Of a stretch of 64,000 nt of DNA, positions 1 through 10,445 are shown piece after piece. Below the pieces are notes generated by a model, which saw only the letters and a program-made list of their open reading frames with translations, was not told the origin of the DNA and did no database searches. Source of the stretch: Thalassotalea piscium (GTDB lineage: Bacteria > Pseudomonadota > Gammaproteobacteria > Enterobacterales > Alteromonadaceae); assembly GCF_030295935.1 (NCBI RefSeq), contig NZ_AP027362.1, positions 3,839,982-3,903,981 on the forward strand, in the 5' to 3' direction. Position numbers and translations under genes: made by a program. Each line of letters opens with the position of its first letter. Position 1 is the stretch's first letter.

Positions 1-208
1 TAGTGTTATTATCGACCCAAAGGGTCGTTGTGATCTTGGCACTACTTGTAACAAATTTAGCTTCCTACCACTACTTTTTTTTACTTTGTTTACTGGCGCT
101 TTAACTTTGATAAGCTTAAGCATTCATTTCAGGTAATTAAACGCTCAAGCTATATTGAATAACGAAAATTTACGTTAAAATAACTTATTATTTAACTTGG
201 CAGCTGAT

Positions 209-520
209 ATGACTATTACAATTAAAAATATACCTACTGAGGCCGTTAACTGCGCTAATTGTCAGGCGTGTTGCTGCCATTTAGAAGTAATGTTGATTAG
301 CGAAACAGGTGTACCAGACAGACATATAGTACAAGATGAGTGGGGCGGTGAGTCTATGCTACGTTTAGACGATGGTTGGTGCTCTGCATTAGACCGAGAT
401 ACGCTGTTATGTACTATTTATGAAAACCGTCCTTGGGGATGTAGAGCATTCGAAGTTGATTCATTCGAATGCAATACTGAACGCTCTTTACATGGTGTTA
501 CGCCATATTCTCTCGCTTAG
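209..520 (+). CDS. YkgJ-family cysteine-cluster protein
   Basis: Short protein of 103 residues if it starts at the ATG at 209; an in-frame TTG at 197 would add four residues. Cysteines are spaced as in the YkgJ/UPF0153 family: a CANCQACC cluster near the N-terminus, then CSALD, CTIYENRPWGCRAF and a last Cys near the C-terminus. This arrangement is thought to bind zinc or an Fe-S centre, and the function is unknown. The Rx-F-pattern around RPWGCRAFE is the most family-like stretch. It stands alone, 9 bp from the convergent esterase gene. Family call is confident, function is not. Confidence 0.8.
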   Translation: MTITIKNIPTEAVNCANCQACCCHLEVMLISETGVPDRHIVQDEWGGESMLRLDDGWCSALDRDTLLCTIYENRPWGCRAFEVDSFECNTERSLHGVTPYSLA

Positions 521-529
521 GTAAAGCTG

Positions 530-1471
530 CTATGACTTCAGAAATTGCCCAATAAGTTGGTAACTTTTTTCACATTCGTCTGCTACTAAGCTTTGCAGCA
601 GCATAAATGCATGCGGCATGTCTGCAAAATGGTGATGGTCAACCGCAACATTTACATTTTTAAGAGCTCTGATATAAGCTAAACCTTCATCTCTTAATGG
701 GTCACAGCCACCGGTTATTACAAAGGTTTCTGGCATGTTGCTTGAAAAATTGCCTAACAATGGTGACGCTTTTTTAATAAGTGGGTGATTTAGGTTATCT
801 ACTTTAAAATACTGTTCAAAGTACCACGAAATTTTGCTTTTTTCGAGTAAGTAACCTTTACCATTCTCTTCTAATGAAGCGGCACTCATGGTGTAGTCAA
901 CACTTGGATAAATAAGCACTTGCTTATCAATTTTTATCGTATTGCTCTTTTGGTTATTCATTACTAACGTAGTACATATTGCGCCGCCAGCACTGTCGCC
1001 AGCAATGTAGAGTTTATCATTATAATTAAGGCCATTAAGCACCTCTTTATAATGTGTTAGTAGGTGCTGACAATCATCAATTCCTGCTGGGTAAGGGTGC
1101 TCTGGCGCTAACCGATAATCAACACAAATTACTATACAATGAGAGTGCTGAGCCAACTGCCTGCTAATAGGGTCGTATAATTCAACGCTACCGCACATAT
1201 GGCCACCCCCATGAAAGTGCAATAATACAGGTAGCTTTTCAGTAGGTGATGGGTGATAAATTCGTACCGGTATTTCACGATTTTCAAGCATTAAGGCTTT
1301 ATCACAAACCAATGCTATATCAGGCTTTATATCGAGTAATCCAGATAGGTTGTTAAGCCCCGTTCTAACAAGTTCGGCACTAAAGGCAACGCCTTGTTCT
1401 TGTGCGTCGGCAATTGCTTTATTTACTTGTAATAAAAAAGGCTCAAGCTTTGGTGAAATTATTCCGCGCAT
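530..1471 (-). CDS. Alpha/beta hydrolase, hormone-sensitive-lipase-type esterase
   Basis: A 313-residue soluble carboxylesterase of the HSL (family IV) group. The oxyanion-hole motif HFHGGGH is followed by the nucleophile elbow GDSAGG, and the C-terminal part has a DPLRDEG segment (acid) and a late His in MPHAF, so the Ser-Asp-His triad looks complete. It probably hydrolyses short-chain acyl esters; the natural substrate cannot be read from sequence. Its start overlaps the 3' end of the MFS transporter gene by 13 bp, so the two are probably co-transcribed and may handle one exported or imported compound. Confidence 0.85.
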   Translation of the reverse strand: MRGIISPKLEPFLLQVNKAIADAQEQGVAFSAELVRTGLNNLSGLLDIKPDIALVCDKALMLENREIPVRIYHPSPTEKLPVLLHFHGGGHMCGSVELYDPISRQLAQHSHCIVICVDYRLAPEHPYPAGIDDCQHLLTHYKEVLNGLNYNDKLYIAGDSAGGAICTTLVMNNQKSNTIKIDKQVLIYPSVDYTMSAASLEENGKGYLLEKSKISWYFEQYFKVDNLNHPLIKKASPLLGNFSSNMPETFVITGGCDPLRDEGLAYIRALKNVNVAVDHHHFADMPHAFMLLQSLVADECEKSYQLIGQFLKS

Positions 1472-2649
1472 AGTTCCTCCTTTTCTGCTTTTTTTCCTGT
1501 CTCTGGTAAGAAGAAGCTACCAATAAAAAAGGTAACACTCACAATAGAAATTAAAATAAATGACGCGGTAAAGTCACCTTGATTAATATCAACTAACTTA
1601 CCAAACACCCATAAAACAATAGTGGAAACCAAGTAACTAATAGAATAAAAAAGACTAAACACTACAGTAATACGCTGTCCTGTCATTTTTGGTAATTCGT
1701 GCGGTATAGACACTAAAGCCGTAATAGGAAAGAATACAAAAAAGCCTAACACTATCGCAGATAATGTTTGTAACCAACTTACTGTGCTAAACGAAACGCC
1801 AATAATAGTTAATACTATCATAGCCCCAGACCAACGAATGATGGGTAAGCGCATCGCTACTTTTTTACTATAAATCATGCCCGCAAGAGTACCAATTATA
1901 CCAAAGCCTATTACCCATTTACTTTGACTAATGCCTGCTTCGGGGTAGAAAGTAAATAAACAAATATAAAAAGCCAATAAACCAGAATAGGTTAGGCCAT
2001 ATATCCAGTTAAATTTATCTTTCAAACCATCTAGGTAACTATAATGACTTTCTTCTTCGCCTTCTGCTTGTTGACTTGCATCTTGCTTCGGATCAAATTT
2101 AACTAACAACCATGCCAAGGTAAACAGTAAGCTAGCCAGTGAGAAAATAATCAAACTCATTTTCCAGCTGCCAGTTAACTCATTAATTGCATTCATTTTC
2201 CATAACACAATGCCGGTACCCACATTAAATGCAACCGCATTTAATCCATTAATAACAGCACGTTCTTTAACAGGAAACCAGTGCATAACGATGGGGTTAA
2301 AGTATACAACCATAAATGCACCACCTAAGCCCATTAAAAATCGGCTTAGTAGTAACAGTTCATAGTTGGGAGAAAAGGGCGTTAATATACCAATGGTTAT
2401 TAATAAGCTGGCAATGAAAAACGCATATTTGATACCCACTTTTATTGCTATCCACGCGGCGCCAAATGTACCAACTATTTTAGCTAGCGTAACCATGCCG
2501 CTAATAAAGCTTGCTGAGGCTAAACTATCAACATTCATTGAAGACATTATTTGCTGCATACTAGCAGCACCACCAACCCAAGCCATAGCAAAAAGAACAT
2601 AGCTAATAAAAACGATTGCTTCAACCAAGTATTTGTGACTAATTTTCAT
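1459..2649 (-). CDS. MFS transporter
   Basis: Inner-membrane permease of 396 residues with about twelve hydrophobic segments and a central charged loop (EGEEESHYSY region) between the two six-helix halves, as expected for the major facilitator superfamily. The first half includes the RFLMGLGGA segment typical of nitrate/nitrite-porter or oxalate/formate-type MFS members. Substrate is not predictable. It is first in a two-gene unit with the downstream esterase, whose start lies inside its 3' end. Confidence 0.8.
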   Translation of the reverse strand: MKISHKYLVEAIVFISYVLFAMAWVGGAASMQQIMSSMNVDSLASASFISGMVTLAKIVGTFGAAWIAIKVGIKYAFFIASLLITIGILTPFSPNYELLLLSRFLMGLGGAFMVVYFNPIVMHWFPVKERAVINGLNAVAFNVGTGIVLWKMNAINELTGSWKMSLIIFSLASLLFTLAWLLVKFDPKQDASQQAEGEEESHYSYLDGLKDKFNWIYGLTYSGLLAFYICLFTFYPEAGISQSKWVIGFGIIGTLAGMIYSKKVAMRLPIIRWSGAMIVLTIIGVSFSTVSWLQTLSAIVLGFFVFFPITALVSIPHELPKMTGQRITVVFSLFYSISYLVSTIVLWVFGKLVDINQGDFTASFILISIVSVTFFIGSFFLPETGKKAEKEELCAE

Positions 2650-2853
2650 ATAGGAAATTTCTAATCAAGGAAGTTATTTAAACTCAGATTACCGTATGAT
2701 AGGTTGCAAATAACTACTACCTTAGTGCACTACACTGCTAAATAATGCATGTTATGCTTGTACTTATGGTAGTAAACGTAATAGCGTTAAGCACAAATAT
2801 ACTAAAAGCTGCAATTACAGAGTAATGCAACATACACAAGTAAGGGTAACCGT

Positions 2854-5800
2854 TTGTTAGTTTGGCTTTCTTTAGATACCTGGTTTATTACGCTGCTGTC
2901 GATTGCCTATCTGGTTTTATTATTTATTGTTGCCCACTGGGGACAAAACCAATCGCCTGAAAATTGGACCTGTAAGCCTTGGGTTTATAGTTTATCTTTA
3001 GGGGTTAGTTGTACCTCTTGGGCCTTTTACGGCACAGTTGGGCAAGCGGCAACAACTGGGGCTTGGCTAGCACCAATTTATATTGGCTCTATCTTGTGCT
3101 TAGTGCTTGCTTGGCCAATGCTTTATAAAATTTTATTAATTATTAAGCAGCAAAACTTAACCTCTATTGCCGACTTTATTGCCTTTCGTTACGATCGCTC
3201 ACCAAAAATTGCTGCAACCGTTGCTATAGTGGCTTTGCTTGGCACTATTCCTTATATAGCTTTACAGTTAAGGGCCATCAGCGCCAGCTTTGACTTATTA
3301 ACCGGAACTTATCAATCAGGTATTAGCACAGCATTTATTGTTACCTTAGTGCTAATAGTGTTTAGTGTGTTATTTGGCACCCGTCAAATTGCAGCAAACA
3401 AGCAAAATCAGGGGTTAGTATTAGCCATTGCTTTTAGTTCTATTGTTAAGTTATTTGCATTAACCGCAGTAGGCATTTTTGCTACCTTTTTTGTTTTTGA
3501 TGGTTTTGGCGATTTAATTAATCAGCAAGACTCTATTAGTGAAAGCACAGTTAACCAATCGGCTTACTTAATAACCGCACAAGCAATATTGGGTGCAATT
3601 ACTATTTTTATATTGCCGCAACAGTTTCATATGATGATGATTGAAAATCATAATGAACAAGAGCTAAAAAAAGCGCGCTGGCTATTTCCTCTTTACTTGC
3701 TGTTAATTAATATTTTTATTCTTCCTATTGCTATTGCGGGGCAATTAACCTTTCCTGGCGGCAGTGTAGATGCAGATACTTACGTATTAACCTTACCCTT
3801 ATTTTATCAACAAGCGTGGTTAGGTGTTGTTGTTTATATTGGTGGTTTAGCTGCTGCAACAAGTATGGTAATTGTGTGTGCAATCGTATTAAGCACAATG
3901 TTTTCTACTGAAGTACTTACACCGGTAGCGCTTAAGTTTAAACTCTTTAATACCAAACAAACCGCCCAGCTTTCGGGTTTATTGCTTACTTTTAGACGAA
4001 GCTCTATTGCGATTATTCTATTACTTGGTTTTATTTTTGAACGCTTTATTGATCAGCAAAATCACCTAGCTTCTATCGGCTTATTATCGTTTGTTTTGTT
4101 GTCGCAATTTGCACCAGCCACTATTGGTGCTTTGTACTGGCGTAAGGCCAATACAAAAGGAGCGTTAATTGGGCTCATTGTTGGTAGTCTTTTTTGGCTA
4201 TACACTTTGTTATTACCAGCCTTAATGCCAACAAGTACATGGATTGAAAATGGCTTATGGAACATACACTGGTTAAAACCAACGGCACTTTTTGGTATTA
4301 ACTTTTTAGATGAAACCAGTCACGGGGTTTTTTATAGCTTAACCTTCAATTTAATTTGTTATGTCGTAGTATCGTTATTAACCCACCGAAGTGTTGGTGA
4401 AAAGCTCCAAGCAGAATTATTTGTTAACAAAACCCAAAATCAATTTGAACGACATCTTTCTGTAGACGATTTATACAGCTTGTTATTACGTTTTATTGAT
4501 AAAGAAGCAGCAGAAGAGTTGCTTAACTTTGCCAAACAAGACTTTCGCAATAACCAAGCAAAAACAGAAACATTAATAGAGCATACTCGCTTACAACTTT
4601 CAGGTGTTTTAGGCTCCGCCTCAACCCGAATGGTAATGAAAGCTGCTTCAACCTCACAAGAAATGCCACTTGAAGATGTTGTTAGTATTGTTGATGAAGC
4701 TAGCCAAATGTTTCGCTTTAACCGCGAGCTATTACAATCTGGCGTAGAAAATATTGAACAAGGAATAAGTGTTGTAGATGCAGATATGAGATTGGTTGCA
4801 TGGAATCAGCGTTATATTCAATTATTAGACTACCCAGAAGGCTTTGTTAGTGCCGGTAAATCAGTTGAAGATTTACTGCGATATAACATTTCCAAAGGCA
4901 TTATTACCGGTGCGGAAAGTGAATCATTAATTGAGCGTCGTATTGAGCATATGCGTGCTGGCAATAGTCATTATTTTCAGCGCACTATGCCTAGCGGTAT
5001 TGTATTAGAAATTAGAGGGCAGTCGATGCCTGGTGGTGGTTTTGTAAGTACTTTTTCTGATATTACTGCACATATAGAGGCTGAAAAATCATTAAAAAGA
5101 GCTAACGAAGATCTAGAAAAACGAGTAGAAGACAGAACCCAAGCACTAAGGAAAGCAAAAGCAGAGGCCGAGGCAGCCAATAGCAGTAAAACCCGATTTT
5201 TAGCCGCTGCCAGTCATGACTTAATGCAACCTTTTAATGCATTGTCTTTATTCACATCAATGCTTAAAAAGAAAGTTAAAGATGATGAGTTAGTGCTACT
5301 AGCAAACCATATTGATGACTCCCTCAACGTAGTTGAAGCACTTTTATCAGATTTAGTGGAAATATCTCGCCTAGATAACAGCTCTGAAAAAATAGAAAAG
5401 GCCCATTTCGCTTTAGATGAACTACTTCAACCATTAAAAAACGAGTTTACCCTATTAGCAGAGCAAGAGGGTATTACCTTCCATTACCAAAAAACAACGT
5501 GCTGGGTAAATACAGATAAACGAATGCTAAGACGTATTATTCAAAACTTTTTATCAAATGCTGTACATTACTGCAAAGACAAAACGGGAGAAAAAGCAGG
5601 TGTACCAAGTAAAATTTTATTAGGCGTTCGACCAAGCAAAAATCATATACAAATTGAAGTATGGGATAATGGCCCCGGTATTCCTATTGATAAACAACAA
5701 ACAATTTTTCAAGAATTTGAAAGGCTTGAACAAACCCGAGAAATTCCAGGGTTAGGATTAGGTTTGGCTATTGCCGAACGAATGTCTTCACTTTTAGGGT

Positions 5801-6303
5801 TATCTATTTCATTAAAATCAACCGTTGGCAAGGGCACAGGCTTTTTAATTAAAGTACCACGCATTCAACGTCAAACAGTGGTTGAAGTTAATAGTCGAGA
5901 ATTTACGCTTGATAAACAAATGGATAAGTTTACCAATATGCCAGTGATTTTAATTGATAACGACACCTTAATGTTAACCGCTTTGTCATCACAACTCACA
6001 GAATGGGGTTGCCAAACATTTACAGCAAAAGACGAAACCGCGGTTAAAGATATTTTAATGGCCATACCAGAAAAACCACGCTTGATCATAGCCGACTATC
6101 ATCTCGATAATGACAAAAATGGCGTCGACTTAGTCGTAGAGTTACTTAAAAACATGCAATGGAATGTGCCTTGTGTGATCTGCTCAGCTGACCCTTCAGA
6201 ACAAGTACGCCAACACACCAGTGAAGCTAATTTTCTGTTCTTGAGAAAACCGATCAAAGCCTTAGCGTTAAAGCGTTTAATACGCCAAATCATATCAGCC
6301 TAA
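2854..6303 (+). CDS. Transporter-fused hybrid histidine kinase (SSS domain, PAS, HisKA, HATPase, REC)
   Basis: Large membrane sensor of 1149 residues. Residues 1 to about 510 form a sodium:solute-symporter-like module of some thirteen membrane segments. A PAS region follows (about 625-740, GISVVDADMRLVAWNQRY), then a coiled-coil linker, a HisKA box with the phospho-acceptor His in AASHDLMQPFN (about 790), and an HATPase domain with N box NFLSNAVHY, DNGPGIP and GLGLGLAI. The C-terminal receiver domain (about 1030-1149) has the phospho-acceptor Asp in IIADYHLD. The plan resembles CbrA with an added receiver domain. The TTG start is chosen because AAGGG lies seven bases upstream. No partner regulator lies beside it, so output probably goes to a distant response regulator. 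Confidence 0.88.
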   Translation: MLVWLSLDTWFITLLSIAYLVLLFIVAHWGQNQSPENWTCKPWVYSLSLGVSCTSWAFYGTVGQAATTGAWLAPIYIGSILCLVLAWPMLYKILLIIKQQNLTSIADFIAFRYDRSPKIAATVAIVALLGTIPYIALQLRAISASFDLLTGTYQSGISTAFIVTLVLIVFSVLFGTRQIAANKQNQGLVLAIAFSSIVKLFALTAVGIFATFFVFDGFGDLINQQDSISESTVNQSAYLITAQAILGAITIFILPQQFHMMMIENHNEQELKKARWLFPLYLLLINIFILPIAIAGQLTFPGGSVDADTYVLTLPLFYQQAWLGVVVYIGGLAAATSMVIVCAIVLSTMFSTEVLTPVALKFKLFNTKQTAQLSGLLLTFRRSSIAIILLLGFIFERFIDQQNHLASIGLLSFVLLSQFAPATIGALYWRKANTKGALIGLIVGSLFWLYTLLLPALMPTSTWIENGLWNIHWLKPTALFGINFLDETSHGVFYSLTFNLICYVVVSLLTHRSVGEKLQAELFVNKTQNQFERHLSVDDLYSLLLRFIDKEAAEELLNFAKQDFRNNQAKTETLIEHTRLQLSGVLGSASTRMVMKAASTSQEMPLEDVVSIVDEASQMFRFNRELLQSGVENIEQGISVVDADMRLVAWNQRYIQLLDYPEGFVSAGKSVEDLLRYNISKGIITGAESESLIERRIEHMRAGNSHYFQRTMPSGIVLEIRGQSMPGGGFVSTFSDITAHIEAEKSLKRANEDLEKRVEDRTQALRKAKAEAEAANSSKTRFLAAASHDLMQPFNALSLFTSMLKKKVKDDELVLLANHIDDSLNVVEALLSDLVEISRLDNSSEKIEKAHFALDELLQPLKNEFTLLAEQEGITFHYQKTTCWVNTDKRMLRRIIQNFLSNAVHYCKDKTGEKAGVPSKILLGVRPSKNHIQIEVWDNGPGIPIDKQQTIFQEFERLEQTREIPGLGLGLAIAERMSSLLGLSISLKSTVGKGTGFLIKVPRIQRQTVVEVNSREFTLDKQMDKFTNMPVILIDNDTLMLTALSSQLTEWGCQTFTAKDETAVKDILMAIPEKPRLIIADYHLDNDKNGVDLVVELLKNMQWNVPCVICSADPSEQVRQHTSEANFLFLRKPIKALALKRLIRQIISA

Positions 6304-6566
6304 AGATTAAAAATTACTGAGATAGTAAATACAATACACAACAACATAAAAATAAAACATTGAAATTAAAACAAAAAAGCTTGCTATCTACATTAACTTA
6401 CTGCACTATGCGCTGCATCGGGTGGATAGAAAGCCCTGTTTATTTGTAAGTTCCACGTTGTTTTAGTAGTAATTCTTCGCGTAATCCTCAGTTAAATATA
6501 TGTTTTCTTCCAGTTTAATCGCCTACTTTTTTGGCGCACTTTTTATTAATTTCTAGGATATCTATT

Positions 6567-6776
6567 ATGTCTAATACAACAACTGGTTCAGTTAAATGGT
6601 TTAACGAAGCAAAAGGTTTTGGTTTTATCGAGCAAGAGTCTGGTCCAGACGTTTTTGCACACTTTAGTGCTATTTCTGGTGACGGTTTCAAAACCTTAGC
6701 TGAAGGCCAACGTGTACAGTTTACTGTTACTGATGGTCAAAAAGGCCCGCAAGCTGAAAACATAGTTTCAATCTAA
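6567..6776 (+). CDS. Cold shock protein (CspA family)
   Basis: A 69-residue CSD/OB-fold protein with both RNA-binding motifs: KGFGFI (RNP1) and VFAHFSAI (RNP2). The ATG at 6567 follows AGGATA. Members bind single-stranded RNA or DNA as chaperones. The 263 bp upstream contain no ORF and probably hold a long 5' leader, as is usual for cold-inducible csp genes, though I cannot assign a promoter firmly. A terminator hairpin follows, so it is monocistronic. Confidence 0.93.
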   Translation: MSNTTTGSVKWFNEAKGFGFIEQESGPDVFAHFSAISGDGFKTLAEGQRVQFTVTDGQKGPQAENIVSI

Positions 6777-6810
6777 ACCTTGTACACTTTAAATGCGTTA
6801 ATAAACGCAT

Positions 6811-6849
6811 TTATAACTCACTCATAATAGTATTATGGGTGAGTTATTA
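6811..6849 (+). terminator. Hairpin terminator after the cold shock gene
   Basis: AACTCACTCATAA and TTATGGGTGAGTT form a near-perfect stem with a short loop just after the cold shock stop codon, followed by a T-containing AT-rich stretch. It lies 35 bp past the gene end. Confidence 0.65.
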
Positions 6850-7018
6850 TCTACCCCTTAAGCTTGCAATATCGCAATGCTAATAATTATATGACTACCT
6901 AATTGAGTCATCCTCGTCTAATGCTTTATTTCACTTTATCTTTTCCATTATTGAGATTATTTATATTCCTAGTTTGAAGATACACCGTAAAAGCGATGGG
7001 CGACTTTAAGAGAATTTT

Positions 7019-9280
7019 ATGAATTTGAACCCAACCGCACAATCATCAACAACTATTTATGACAAGCCTATCCCTGGCCGTGAATTTATTTTAAGCCTTT
7101 TCGATAAAGTAAAACAAAATCTTAACCGAGAGCAAATTGCTCAGGCATTAAAACTTAACGACTTAGATCAAAAAGAAGCGCTTAGAAGACGTTTACGCGC
7201 AATGGAACGTGATGGTCAGCTTTCGTTTAATCAACGTAAAGGCTACCAAGTTATCGACCCTAAGCAACTCATTAGTGGCGTTATTAGCTTACATGCAGAT
7301 GGTTTTGGCTTTGTGAGTTATAGCGATACAAAAAAAGATTTATTTGTCGCAAAAAACCAATTAAACCATGTGTTTGATGGTGACGTTGTTCAAGTATTAA
7401 TTGAACCATTCACCCAAAAGCGCACGACTAATAAATTAATTAAAATAATTGAACGTAACACAACACACTTAGCAGGTTTATTAAAACGCAAAGGTAAAGA
7501 CTATTTTCTGCTTCCTGATAATACCAAAGCTCCTCAAATAGTGAACGTTGAACAATGTCAGTTTGCCGCTAATAGCGTTGGTCAGTATGTAAATACAAAA
7601 ATAACGCAATATCCAACGTTTCGCCAATCAACCAGCGTTACAATAACTGAAGTATTAGGCCAACCCAATTCTGCAGGTATGGAAACCAAGTTAGCACTTC
7701 GCCGACATGGCGTTTCTGAACAGTGGAGTGACGCGTTAACTGATCAAGCAATGGCTTTAGGAAATAAAGTAACCGAGCAAGACAAATTAAACCGTGTTGA
7801 TTATCGTAAACTTCCTTTTGTTACTATTGATGGTGCTGATGCCAAAGACTTTGATGACGCGGTTTATTGTGAAAAATCACCTTCTGGAGATTGGCGTTTA
7901 TTCGTCGCAATTGCAGATGTTTCTCACTATGTAAAACCAAACGATGCACTCGACCTTGAAGCACAAGAACGCGCTACCTCTATTTATTGCCCTGGACAAG
8001 TCATTCCAATGTTGCCTGAAGCATTATCAAACGGGCTTTGCTCATTAAACCCAAATGAAGACCGTCTTGTTTTAGTGTGTGAAATGACAATAAATAAACA
8101 GGGTAAAGTAACTCATTCAGTATTTACTGAAGGCGTTATTCACTCTCATGCCAGACTGACTTACGACCAAGCTTATAAAATAATATCGAATTCAAAATCA
8201 GTCAAAGCAAAAACAAAAGCAAATGAAACAGCTTCAACATTAAGTATTTCACCACAAATTAAAAACTTGCACTGCCTATATTCAAGTTTAATTGCTGCGC
8301 GTAAACAGCGAGGTGCAATAGAATTTGAAAACCAAGAATTACAACTTAACCTTAATAAAAACAGTAAAATTGCCAATATTGTACCAATAGCGCGTAACGA
8401 CGCACATCGAATGATTGAAGAGTTTATGTTGGCTGCGAATGTTGCTACAGCTCAATTTTTAGAGCAGCAGCAATTACCTGCTATGTATAGAGTTCATGCA
8501 GGACCGCAAGAAAAAAAATTATTGTCATTAAGATCATTTTTATTCGAAAAAGGGTTAACACTCGGGGGCGGTAATAAACCAACATCAAAGCACTACAACG
8601 AACTGTTGGCAAAAGTAAACCAACGCAGCGATGCTAGTGTAATTCGTACGTTACTTTTACGTTCACAAAGCCAAGCTGAATATTCACCTAATAATCAAGG
8701 TCACTTTGGTTTAGCGTATAACGCCTATGCTCACTTTACTTCACCTATTCGTCGGTATGCCGACTTAATTACTCACCGAGCGATCCGCGCTAAAATTAAT
8801 ACTAAGTCTCACAATAAAGAAAAGAGTGGTTTACAAAAAATGCTAAGTCTATTGAGCTTAGATAAATTTAGCAAAAAAGCATCATCACAAACCGCTTATC
8901 CATACAATGTTGAAACAATAGAGAACCTAAGTGCCTACTGCTCTACACAGTCAAGAAAAGCAAACGACATTAGTAGGGAAGTTGAAAGCGCATTAAAATG
9001 TGGTTACATGGAAAAATATATTGGTGATTCATTTGGTGCCACTATTTCTGGCGCTTCAAATATTGGTTTTTTTGTTACGTTAGATAACACAGGCATTGAA
9101 GGATTAGTTCAAACCGCAAGCTTTAATCAAGGAGAATTTACTTTCGATGCAATAAAACAAAAATGGATAAGCGAAAAACAACAATTCGCCCTTGGTGATC
9201 GTATTAATGTAACATTAACCGCAATAGACACACGCGAGCGCAAAATGAACTTTGTGCTAGCTAATTTAATACTTCATTAG
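7019..9280 (+). CDS. rnr: Ribonuclease R family 3'-5' exoribonuclease
   Basis: 753-residue RNB-family exonuclease. Order of parts: N-terminal winged-helix region (about 20-80), cold-shock/OB domains (about 85-230), catalytic RNB domain starting near VTIDGADAKDFDDAV with the conserved acidic Asp cluster that binds Mg2+, and a C-terminal S1 domain (about 650-750). It degrades structured RNA processively. It is shorter than E. coli RNase R because it lacks most of the basic C-terminal tail, and rlmB is not next to it, so it could be a second RNB paralogue. The neighbouring cold shock gene suits an RNA-metabolism role at low temperature. Confidence 0.88.
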   Translation: MNLNPTAQSSTTIYDKPIPGREFILSLFDKVKQNLNREQIAQALKLNDLDQKEALRRRLRAMERDGQLSFNQRKGYQVIDPKQLISGVISLHADGFGFVSYSDTKKDLFVAKNQLNHVFDGDVVQVLIEPFTQKRTTNKLIKIIERNTTHLAGLLKRKGKDYFLLPDNTKAPQIVNVEQCQFAANSVGQYVNTKITQYPTFRQSTSVTITEVLGQPNSAGMETKLALRRHGVSEQWSDALTDQAMALGNKVTEQDKLNRVDYRKLPFVTIDGADAKDFDDAVYCEKSPSGDWRLFVAIADVSHYVKPNDALDLEAQERATSIYCPGQVIPMLPEALSNGLCSLNPNEDRLVLVCEMTINKQGKVTHSVFTEGVIHSHARLTYDQAYKIISNSKSVKAKTKANETASTLSISPQIKNLHCLYSSLIAARKQRGAIEFENQELQLNLNKNSKIANIVPIARNDAHRMIEEFMLAANVATAQFLEQQQLPAMYRVHAGPQEKKLLSLRSFLFEKGLTLGGGNKPTSKHYNELLAKVNQRSDASVIRTLLLRSQSQAEYSPNNQGHFGLAYNAYAHFTSPIRRYADLITHRAIRAKINTKSHNKEKSGLQKMLSLLSLDKFSKKASSQTAYPYNVETIENLSAYCSTQSRKANDISREVESALKCGYMEKYIGDSFGATISGASNIGFFVTLDNTGIEGLVQTASFNQGEFTFDAIKQKWISEKQQFALGDRINVTLTAIDTRERKMNFVLANLILH

Positions 9281-9385
9281 GAGTGTTAATCAAGGTCTGA
9301 ACTATTATTAAAAAACTAGCAAAACTGTAGATTCTAAATAAAGGGGTGTGTTCAAAAATCTGTGTCATTTTAATGACTAGTAAAG

Positions 9386-10445
9386 TGTAGTGGCTCAAAC
9401 CTGATCGTACAGTTACCCAATTTTTAGGGTGTATTGTCAGCTTAGATTTGAGCTAAATTGTTTTCAGCCCATATCAATTTTCCATCAAGTAACGTTTCTA
9501 ATGGTGTTCGTCCACAGCACTTTTTACCTTAATGAGTTCCTTCATTGTTATAGTAATCCATCAATTCGTCTAGATCTTTTTGCGATACCTCCATTGTTGA
9601 TTAGATTTTTTCTTAAATGTTACCTGATAAAACTCGTTCAATATGGTTTTGTGAAACCGTTCACAGATCCCATTAGTTTGTGGTGACATCGCTTTTATTT
9701 TTGTATGGTCAATATCATTAATCGCAAGATATAGTTGATAATCATGGTGCTCAACGCGACCACAATACTCAGTGCCTCTGTCGGTTAAAATGCGTAACAT
9801 TGAAGGTCATGAGCCTCAAAATATGGCAGAGCTTTATCGTTGAGTATATCAGCAACAGTGATTGGTGTTTTGATAACATAGAGCTTGGCAACAGCTATTT
9901 TGCTGTAGGTATCGGCAAAGGCTTGTTGGTAGATACGGCCAACACCTTTTAAATTACCAACATACAAGGTATCTTGCGATCCAAGGTAGCAAGGATGGGC
10001 TGTTTCGATTTCGCCACAAGCTTCATCTTCGTGCTTTTTCTTCTCAAGTGCAGCAACTTGTGCATCAGTAAGAATTAGCCCCTCATTGGCAAATTTATCT
10101 TCCAAAGCTTTAAGCCACTTCTTGAAGTTTTCTAAATTATTTTGTAACCAATTGAGCGAACGCCACTACCTGAGACGAAGACACCCTGTTTACGTAATTC
10201 ATTGCTTGTTCTATGCTGACCGTGAGCTGGTTGCTCAATAGCATAAGATAAAACTGCTTTTTCAGTTTCTTCATCAACACGATTGTTGGTATTTGGGTTC
10301 GTCGATTCTTTTCTATCAATGCATCAATACCGCCTTATTTGACTAGTTCTTGATACCGATAAAATGTGTCTCGTGATACGCCCATGACTTTGCGGGCTCT
10401 TGAAACATTGTTTAATTCTTCAGCTAAGTTTAATAAACCAGTTTT
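9386..10445 (-). mobile_element. Degenerate IS481-type insertion sequence
   Basis: About 1.06 kb remnant. The left boundary is placed at TGTAGTGGCTCAAACC (from 9386), which I recall as an IS481-like terminal repeat. The other end seems truncated where S41 peptidase sequence begins near 10446, because the transposase N-terminus has no start codon. Frameshifts and stop codons in the transposase show it is dead. Confidence 0.6.
9446..10445 (-). pseudogene. IS481-family transposase, multiply frameshifted
   Basis: Reading frames joined across breaks give a standard IS481-type integrase. An N-terminal HTH runs HKTGLLNLAEELNNVSRA...VMGVSRDTFYRYQEL, followed by a stop. A linker region follows, then the rve core with LGSQDTLYVGNLKGVGRIYQ and TDRGTEYC, and the C-terminal MSPQTNGICERFHKTILNEF segment with its catalytic Glu. 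There are frame breaks near 9795, 10110 and 10320, plus in-frame stops near 10340 and 9540. A functional enzyme is not possible. Confidence 0.8.
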
